A stretch of DNA of 64,000 nucleotides, taken from contig NW_027473327.1 in the NCBI RefSeq assembly GCF_050947335.1, positions 2,418,001-2,482,000 of the forward strand, in the 5' to 3' direction. Shown here piece by piece: positions 56,131 to 64,000 of this stretch; the first letter of the stretch is position 1, and every line of letters starts with the position of its first letter. The notes beneath the pieces were generated by a model. That model saw only the letters and a list, made by a program, of their open reading frames with translations, did not search any database and was not told the DNA's origin. The stretch comes from Megachile rotundata. Its lineage: Eukaryota > Arthropoda > Insecta > Hymenoptera > Megachilidae. Made by a program: the position numbers and the translations under genes.

Positions 56131-59100
56131 GTATGATTGTGATGGTATGATTGTGATTGTATGATTGTGATTGTATGATTGTGATTGTATGATTGTGATT
56201 GTATGATTGTGATTGTATGATTGTGATAGTATGATTGTGATTGTATGATTGTGATTGTATGACAGTGATTGTATGATTGTGATCGTATGATTGTGATTGT
56301 ATGATTGTGATAGTATGATTGTGATTGTATGATTGTGATTGTATGACTGTGATTGTATGATTGTGACTGTGCGATTGTGATTGTACGATTGTGATTGTAC
56401 GATTGTGATTGTATGATTGTGATTGTATGATTGTGATTGTATGATTGTGATTGTATGATTGTGATTGTATGATTGTGATTGTATGATTGTGATTGTATGA
56501 TTGTGATTGTATGATTGTGCTAGTATGATTGTGATTGTATGATTGTGATTGTATGATTGTATTTGGGAGATTGTATTTGGGAGATTGTAATTGTATGATT
56601 GCGATTGGATGATTGAGATTGTAAGGTTGTGATTGTATGATCGTGATTGTATGATTGTGATCGTATGATTGTGATTGTATGATTGTGATAGTATGATTGT
56701 GATTGTATGATTGTGACTGTATGACTGTGATTGTATGATTGTGACTGTGCGATTGTGATTGTACGATTGTGATTGTACGATTGTGATTGTATGATTGTGA
56801 TTGTATGATTATGATGGAATGATTGTGATTGCATGATTGTGATTGTATGATTGTGATTGCATGCTTTTGAATGTATGATTGTGATTGTATGATTGTGATT
56901 GTATGATTGTGATTGTATGATTGTGATTGTATGATTGTGATTGTATGATTGTGATTGTATGATTGTGCTAGTATGATTGTGATTGTAAGATTGTGATTGT
57001 ATGACTGTGATTGTATGATTGTGATTGTATGATTGTGATTGTATGATTGTGATTGTATGATTATGATTGTATGATTGTGATTGTATGATTGTGATTGTAT
57101 GATTATGATTGTATGATTGTGATTGTATGATTGTATTTGGGAGATTGTATTTTGGAGATTGTAATTGTAGGATTGCGATTGTATGATTGTGATTGTATGA
57201 TTGTGATTGTATGATTGAGATTGCATGATTTTGTATGTATGATTGTGATTGTATGATTGTGATTGTATGACAGTGATTGTATGATTGTGATCGTATGATA
57301 GTGATTGTATGATTGTGACAGTATGATTGTGATTGTATGATTGTGATTGTATGACTGTGATTGTATGATTGTGACTGTGCGATTGTGATTGTACGATTGT
57401 GATTGTACGATTGTGATTGTATGATTGTGATTGTATGATTATGATGGAATGATTGTGATTGCATGATTGTGATTGTATGATTGTGATTGCATGCTTTTGA
57501 ATGTATGATTGTGATTGTATGATTGTGATTGTATGATTGTGATTGTATGATTGTGATTGTATGATTGTGCTAGTATGATTGTGATTGTATGATTGTGATT
57601 GTATGATTGTATTTGGGAGATTGTATTTGGGAGATTGTAATTGTATGATTGCGATTGGATGATTGAGATTGTATGGTTGTGATTGTATGATCGTGATTGT
57701 ATGATTGTGATCGTATGATTGTGATTGTATGATTGTGATAGTATGATTGTGATTGTATGATTGTGACTGTATGACTGTGATTGTATGATTGTGACTGTGC
57801 GATTGTGATTGTACGATTGTGATTGTACGATTGTGATTGTATGATTGTGATTGTATGATTATGATGGAATGATTGTGATTGCATGATTGTGATTGTATGA
57901 TTGTGATTGCATGCTTTTGAATGTATGATTGTGATTGTATGATTGTGATTGTATGATTGTGATTGTATGATTGTGATTGTATGATTGTGCTAGTATGATT
58001 GTGATTGTAAGATTGTGATTGTATGACTGTGATTGTATGATTGTGATTGTATGATTGTGATTGTATGATTATGATTGTATGATTGTGATTGTATGATTGT
58101 GATTGTATGATTATGATTGTATGATTGTGATTGTATGATTGTATTTGGGAGATTGTATTTTGGAGATTGTAATTGTAGGATTGCGATTGTATGATTGTGA
58201 TTGTATGATTGTGATTGTATGACAGTGATTGTATCATTGTGATTGTATGATTGTGATTGTATGATTATGATTGTATGGTTGTGACTGTATGATTGTGATG
58301 GTATGATTGCGGTTGTATGATTGTGATTGTATGATTGTATTTGGGAGATTGTATTTTGGAGATTGTAATTGTATGATTGCGATTGTATGATTGTAATTGT
58401 ATGATTGTGATTGTATGATTGTGATTGTATGATTGTGATTGTATGATTGTGATTGTATGATTGTGATTGTATAATTGCAATTGTATGATTATGATTGTAT
58501 GATTGTGATTGTATGATTGTGATGGTTTGATTGTGATTGTATGATTGCGATATTATGATTGTGATTGTATGATTGTGATTGTATGATAGCGATTGTATGA
58601 TTGTGATTGTATCATTATGATTCTACGATTGTGATTGTATGATTATGATTGTATGGTTGTGATTGTATGATTGTGATGGTATGATTGTGATTGTATGATT
58701 GTGATTGCATGATTGTGATTGTATGATTCTGATAGTATGATTGTGATTGTATGATTGTGATTGTATGATTGTGATTGTATGATTGTATTTGGGAGATTGT
58801 ATTTGGGAGATTGTAATTGTATGATTGCGATTGGATGATTGAGATTGTATGGTTGTGATTGTATGATCGTGATTGTATGATTGTGATAGTATGATTGTGA
58901 TTGTATGATTGTGATTGTATGATTGTGATTGTATGACTGTGATTGTATGATTGTGATTGTGCGATTGTGATTGTACGATTGTGATTGTACGATTGTGATT
59001 GTATGATTATGATTGTATGATTATGATTGTATGATTATGATTGTATGATTGTGATTGCATGATTGTGATTGTATGATTGTCATAGTATGATTGTGATTGT

Positions 59101-60038
59101 ATGACTGTGATTGTATGACTGTGATTGTATGACTGTGATTGTATGATTGTGATTGTATGATTGTCATTGTATGATTATGATTGTATGATTGTGATTGCAT
59201 GATTGTGATTGTATGATTGAGATTGCATGATTTTGTATATATGATTGTGATTGTATGATTGTGATTGTATGATTGTGATTGTATGATTGTGATTGTATGA
59301 TTGTGATTGTATGATTGTGATTGTATGATTGTGATTGTATGATTGTAATTGTATGATTATGATTGTATGATTGTGATTGTATGATCTTGATGGTTTGGTT
59401 GTGATTGTATGATTGCGATATTATGATTGTGATTGTATGATTGTGATTGTATGATAGCGATTGTATGATTGTTATTGTATGATTATGATTGTATGATTGT
59501 GATTGTATGATTACGATTGTATGGTTGTGATTGTATGATTGTGATGGTATGATTGTGATTGTATGATTGTGATTGTATGATTGTGATAGTATGATTGTGA
59601 TTGTATGATTGTGATTGCGTGATTGTGATTGTATGATTGCGATTGTATGATTGTGATGGTATGATTGTGATTGTATGATTGTGATTGTATGATTGTGATA
59701 TTATGATTGTGATAGTATGACTGTGATTGTATGACTGTGATTGTGTGATTGTGATTGTGTGATTGCGATTGTATGATTGCGATTGTATGATTGTGATTGT
59801 ATGATTGTGATTGTGTGATTGTGATTGTATGACTGTGATTGTATGATTGTGATTGTATGATTGTGATTGTATGATTAGGATTGTGTGATTGTGATAGTAT
59901 GATTGTGATTGTATGATTGTGATTGTATGATTGTGATTGTATGATTGTGATTGTATGATTGTGATTGTATGATTGTGATTGTATGATTGTGATTGTATGA
60001 TTGTATTTGGGAGATTGTATTTTGGAGATTGTAATTGT

Positions 60039-60150
60039 ATGATTGCGATTGTATGATTGCGATTGTATGATTGCGATTGTATGATTGCGATTGTATGATT
60101 GCGATTGTATGATTGCGATTGTATGATTGCGATTATATGATTGCGATTGT
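60039..60150 (+). repeat. Run of 8 CG-bearing units
   Basis: D2 counterpart of 21,051-21,162, with a private GATTATATG in the seventh unit. Confidence 0.94.
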
Positions 60151-63100
60151 ATGATTGTGATTGTATGATTGTGATAATATGATTGCGAATGTATGATTGT
60201 GATTGTATGTCTGTGATTGTATGATTGTGATTGTATGATTGTGATTGTATGATTGTGATTGTATGATTCTGATAGTATGATTGTGATTGTATGATTGTGA
60301 TTGTATGATTGTGATTGTATGATTGTATTTGGGAGATTGTATTTGGGAGATTGTAATTGTATGGTTGCGATTGAATGATTGAGATTGTATGGTTGTGATT
60401 GTATGATCGTGACTGTATGATTGTGATAGTATGATTGTGATTGTATGATTGTGATTGTATGATTGTGATTGTATGACTGTGATTGTATGATTGTGATTGT
60501 GCGATTGTGATTGTACGATTGTGATTGTACGATTGTGATTGTACGATTATGATTGTATGATTATGATTGTATGATTGTGATTGCATGATTGTGATTGTAT
60601 GATTGTCATAGTATGATTGTGATTGTATGACTGTGATTGTATGACTGTGATTGTATGATTGTGATTGTATGATTGTCATTGTATGATTATGATTGTATGA
60701 TTGTGATTGTATGATTGTGATGGTTTGATTGGGATTGTATGATTGCCATATTATGATTGTGATTGTATGATTGTGATTGTGTGATAGCGATTGTATGATT
60801 GTTATTGTATGATTATGATTGTATGATTGTGATTGTATGATTACGATTGTATGGTTGTGATTGTATGGTTGTGGTGGTATGATTGTGATTGTATGATTGT
60901 GATTGTATGATTGTGATAGTATGATTGTGATTGTATGATTGTGATTGCGTGATTGTGATTGTATGATTGCGATTGTATGATTGTGATTGCGTGATTGTGA
61001 TTGTATGATTGCGATTGTATGATTGTGATTGTATGATTGTGATTGTATGATTGTGATAATATGATTGCGAATGTATGATTGTGATTGTATGTCTGTGATT
61101 GTATGATTGTGATTGTATGATTGTGATGGTATGATTGTGATTGTATGATTGCGATAGTATGATTGTGATTGTATGATTGTGATTGTATGATTGTGACTGT
61201 ATGATTGTGATTGTATGATTGTGATTGCGTGATTGTGATTGTATGATTGCGATTGTATGATTGTGATCGTATGATTGTGATTGTATGATTGTGATAGTAT
61301 GATTGTGATTGTATGATTGTGATTGTATGACTGTGATTGTATGATTGTGACTGTGCGATTGTGATTGTACGATTGTGATTGTACGATTGTGATTGTACGA
61401 TTGTGATTGTATGATTGTGATTGTATGATTATGATGGAATGATTGTGATTGCATGATTGTGATTGTATGATTGTGATTGCATGCTTTTGAATGTATGATT
61501 GTGATTGTATGATTGTGATTGTATGACTGTGATTGTATGACTGTGATTGTATGATTGTGATTGTATGATTGTGATTGCATGATTGTGACTGTGCGATTGT
61601 GATTGTACGATTGTGATTGTACGATTGTGATTGTATGATTGTGATTGTATGATTATGATGGAATGATTGTGATTGCATGATTGTGATTGTATGATTGTGA
61701 TTGCATGCTTTTGAATGTATGATTGTGATTGTATGATTGTGATTGTATGATCGTGATTGTATGATTGTGATTGTATGATTGTGATTGTATGATTGTGATT
61801 GTATGATTGTGCTAGTATGATTGTGATTGTATGATTGTGATTGCATGATTGTATTTGGGAGATTGTATTTGGGAGATTGTAATTGTATGATTGCGATTGG
61901 ATGATTGAGATTGTATGGTTGTGATTGTATGATCGTGATTGTATGATTGTGATCGTATGATTGTGATTGTATGATTGTGATAGTATGATTGTGATTGTAT
62001 GATTGTGATTGCATGATTGTGATTGTATGATTGAGATTGCATGATTTTGTATGTATGATTGTGATTATATGATTGTGATTGTATGATTGTGATTGTATGA
62101 TTGTGTTTGTATGATTGTGATTGTATGATTGTGACTGTATGATAGTAATTGTATGATTATGATTTTATGATTGTGATTGTATGATTGTGATGGTTTGATT
62201 GTGATTGTATGATTGCGATATTATGATTGTGATTGTATGATTGTGATTGTATGATAGCGATTGTATGATTGTGATTGTATGATTATGATTGTATGATTGT
62301 GATTGTATGATTATGATTGTATGGTTGTGATTGTATGATTGTGATGGTATGATTGTGATTGTATGATTGTGATCGTATGATTGTGATAGTATGATTGTGA
62401 TTGTATGATTGTGATTGCGTGATTGTGATTGTATGATTGCGATTGTATGATTGTGATTGTATGACTGTGATTGTATGATTGTGATATTATGATTGTGATA
62501 GTATGACTGTGATTGTATGACTGTGATTGTATGATTGTGATTGTGTGATTGCGATTGTATGATTGCGATTGTATGATTGCGATTGTATGATTGTGATTGT
62601 ATGATTGTGATTGTATGACTGTGATTGTATGATTGTGATTGTATGATTGTGATTGTATGATTAGGATTGTGTGATTGTGATAGTATGATTGTGATTGTAT
62701 GATTGTGATTGTATGATTGTGATTGTATGATTGTGATTGTATGATTGTGATTGTATGATTGTGATTGTATGATTGTGATTGTATGATTGTATTTGGGAGA
62801 TTGTGTTTTGGAGGTTGTAATTGTATGATTGCGATTGTAAGATTGCGATTGTATGATTGTGATTGTATGATTGTGATTGTATGATTGTGATTGTATGATT
62901 GTGATTGTATGATTGCGATTGTATGATTGTGATTGTATGATTGTAGTTGTATGATTATGATTGTATGATTGTGATTGTATGATTGTGATTGTATGACTGT
63001 GATTGTATGATTGTGATTGTGCGATTGTGATTGTACGATTGTGATTGTACGATTGTGATTGTATGATTGTGATTGTATGATTATGATTGCATGATTGTGA

Positions 63101-63157
63101 TAGTATGATTGTGATTGTAAGATTGTGATTGCATGACTGTGATTGTATGATTGTGAT

Positions 63158-64000
63158 TGTATGATTGTGATTGTATGACAGTGATTGTATCATTGTGATT
63201 GTATGATTCTGATTGTATGATTATGATTGTATGGTTGTGACTGTATGATTGTGATTGTATGATTGTGATTGTATGATTGTATTTGGGAGATTGTATTTGG
63301 GAGATTGTAATTGTATGATTGCGATTGGATGATTGAGATTGTATGGTTGTGATTGTATGATCGTGATTGTATGATTGTGATAGTATGATTGTGATTGTAT
63401 GATTGTGATTGTATGATTGTGATTGTATGACTGTGATTGTATGATTGTGATTGTGCGATTGTGATTGTACGATTGTGATTGTACGATTGTGATTGTATGA
63501 TTATGATTGTATGATTATGATTGTATGATTGTGATTGCATGATTGTGATTGTATGATTGTCATAGTATGATTGTGATTGTATGACTGTGATTGTATGACT
63601 GTGATTGTATGATTGTGATTGTATGATTGTCATTGTATGATTATGATTGTATGATTGTGATTGCATGATTGTGATTGTATGATTGAGATTGCATGATTTT
63701 GTATATATGATTGTGATTGTATGATTGTGATTGTATGATTGTGATTGTATGATTGTGATTGTATGATTGTGATTGTATGATTGCGATTGTATGATTGTGA
63801 TTGTATGATTGTAATTGTATGATTATGATTGTATGATTGTGATTGTATGATTGTGATGGTTTGATTGTGATTGTATGATTGCGATATTATGATTGTGATT
63901 GTATGATTGTGATTGTATGATAGCGATTGTATGATTGTTATTGTATGATTATGATTGTATGATTGTGATTGTATGATTACGATTGTATGGTTGTGATTGT
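63158..64000 (+). repeat. Start of a further copy of 55,290-56,130
   Basis: At about 63,150 the D1-like order stops and GACAGTG, TATCATTG, GATTCTGATTG and the type B cassette begin, at an offset of 7,868 bp (562 units) from 55,290. The two copies have the same minus-strand translation over 55,322-55,798 and 63,190-63,666. The copy continues past the window end. Confidence 0.87.

Larger units (their letters stand above)
45110..63150 (+). repeat. Large HOR block D2 (matches D1 at 7,400-24,560)
   Basis: Same landmark order as D1 and about 0.9 kb longer. Main differences: an extra 1,260-bp module at about 48.35-49.61 kb, an extra five-unit CG run at 52,003-52,072, GATGGTG at 48,836, a near-canonical stretch five units shorter near 57.5 kb, and about 406 bp less between the CG run at 60,039 and GTGCTAG at 61,810. 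In that last interval D2 follows the 26.4-26.95 kb arrangement (with GATAATATG) and not the 21.7-22.2 kb one. Confidence 0.85.
1..64000 (+). repeat. 14-bp tandem satellite array (ATGATTGTGATTGT)n, whole window
   Basis: Every line of the window is built from ATGATTGTGATTGT or close variants, with no intervening unique DNA. The unit splits into GATTGTAT plus GATTGT, so the core GATTGT occurs twice per unit. The consensus + strand has 3 A, 7 T, 4 G and no C. Most variants are substitutions that keep the 14-bp register. Even the odd-looking TTTGGGAG stretches usually occupy exactly three units. The array runs off both ends of the window. The biological class (pericentromeric, subtelomeric or interstitial) cannot be decided without flanks. 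A eukaryotic host is inferred from array size and HOR structure, not from any gene. Confidence 0.99.

Noticed and set aside
59483..62014. An 843-codon open frame on the minus strand, and dozens of similar ones of 60-746 codons
   Set aside because: The reverse complement of the repeat has no stop codons in any frame, so long open frames are expected by construction. The products are only the 14-residue period with variant residues. There is no unique domain, no upstream regulatory sequence, overlapping frames give the same peptide, and ends fall wherever a variant unit makes a stop.
1..64000. CRISPR-like array (regular direct repeats)
   Set aside because: There are no unique spacers. The 14-bp unit is directly contiguous and far shorter than CRISPR repeats, and no cas genes are present.
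1..64000. Centromeric CENP-B box or known alphoid-type satellite
   Set aside because: No sequence resembling the CENP-B box motif was seen, and the 14-bp unit is unlike the centromeric monomers I know. A centromeric location cannot be claimed from sequence alone.
1..64000. A bacterial or phage system hidden in the window
   Set aside because: There is no ribosome-binding site plus coding pair, no non-repetitive open frame, and no RNA gene. The + strand is closed by two TGA triplets per unit and the minus strand is repeat peptide only.

Overview
This window is one continuous tandem-repeat (satellite) array. From base 1 to base 64,000 it consists of a 14-bp unit, ATGATTGTGATTGT on the + strand, and point or short-indel variants of it, roughly 4,570 copies. 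I found no unique sequence, no recognisable protein-coding gene, no tRNA or rRNA, no CRISPR array and no transposon. Both ends of the window lie inside the array, so its true length and flanks are unknown. The size, the low-complexity unit and the nested duplications suggest a eukaryotic heterochromatic or satellite locus. Nothing in the sequence lets me name the clade.

The 14-mer is an octamer plus a hexamer (GATTGTAT + GATTGT) sharing the core GATTGT. The + strand of the consensus contains no C (3 A, 7 T, 4 G). Almost every C in the window is therefore a variant base and works as a landmark. Variant units are not scattered at random. They recur in ordered cassettes: a TTTGGGAG pair, runs of CG-bearing units, an ACG run, GCATGATTTTGTAT, GCATGCTTTTGAATG, GATTAGG, GTGCTAG and others. 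These cassettes reveal a higher-order repeat (HOR) organisation.

Layout: 1-3.37 kb is a near copy of 47.34-50.70 kb and includes a module repeated at 1,260 bp. 3.37-7.4 kb is a mosaic of cassettes with a local 770-784 bp duplication. About 7.4-24.6 kb (block D1) reappears at about 45.1-63.15 kb (block D2) at offsets of 37.7-39.0 kb, with whole-unit gains and losses. 24.7-31.46 kb is a mosaic that includes a partial copy of 21.2-23.4 kb and a second 770-bp duplication. 31.47-39.9 kb is a 4,326-bp (309-unit) tandem duplication, and 39.9-41.04 kb is a further partial copy. 41.5-45.1 kb holds a 0.92-kb segment repeated at 2,660 bp. 63.16-64.0 kb starts another copy of 55.29-56.13 kb (offset 7,868 bp).

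The long open frames on the minus strand are a by-product of the repeat. The reverse complement of the unit has no stop codon in any frame, and because 14 is not divisible by 3 all three frames read the same 14-residue period TITIIQSQSYNHNH. I therefore annotate no CDS. Block boundaries were found by eye from variant landmarks and are good to roughly one or a few units.
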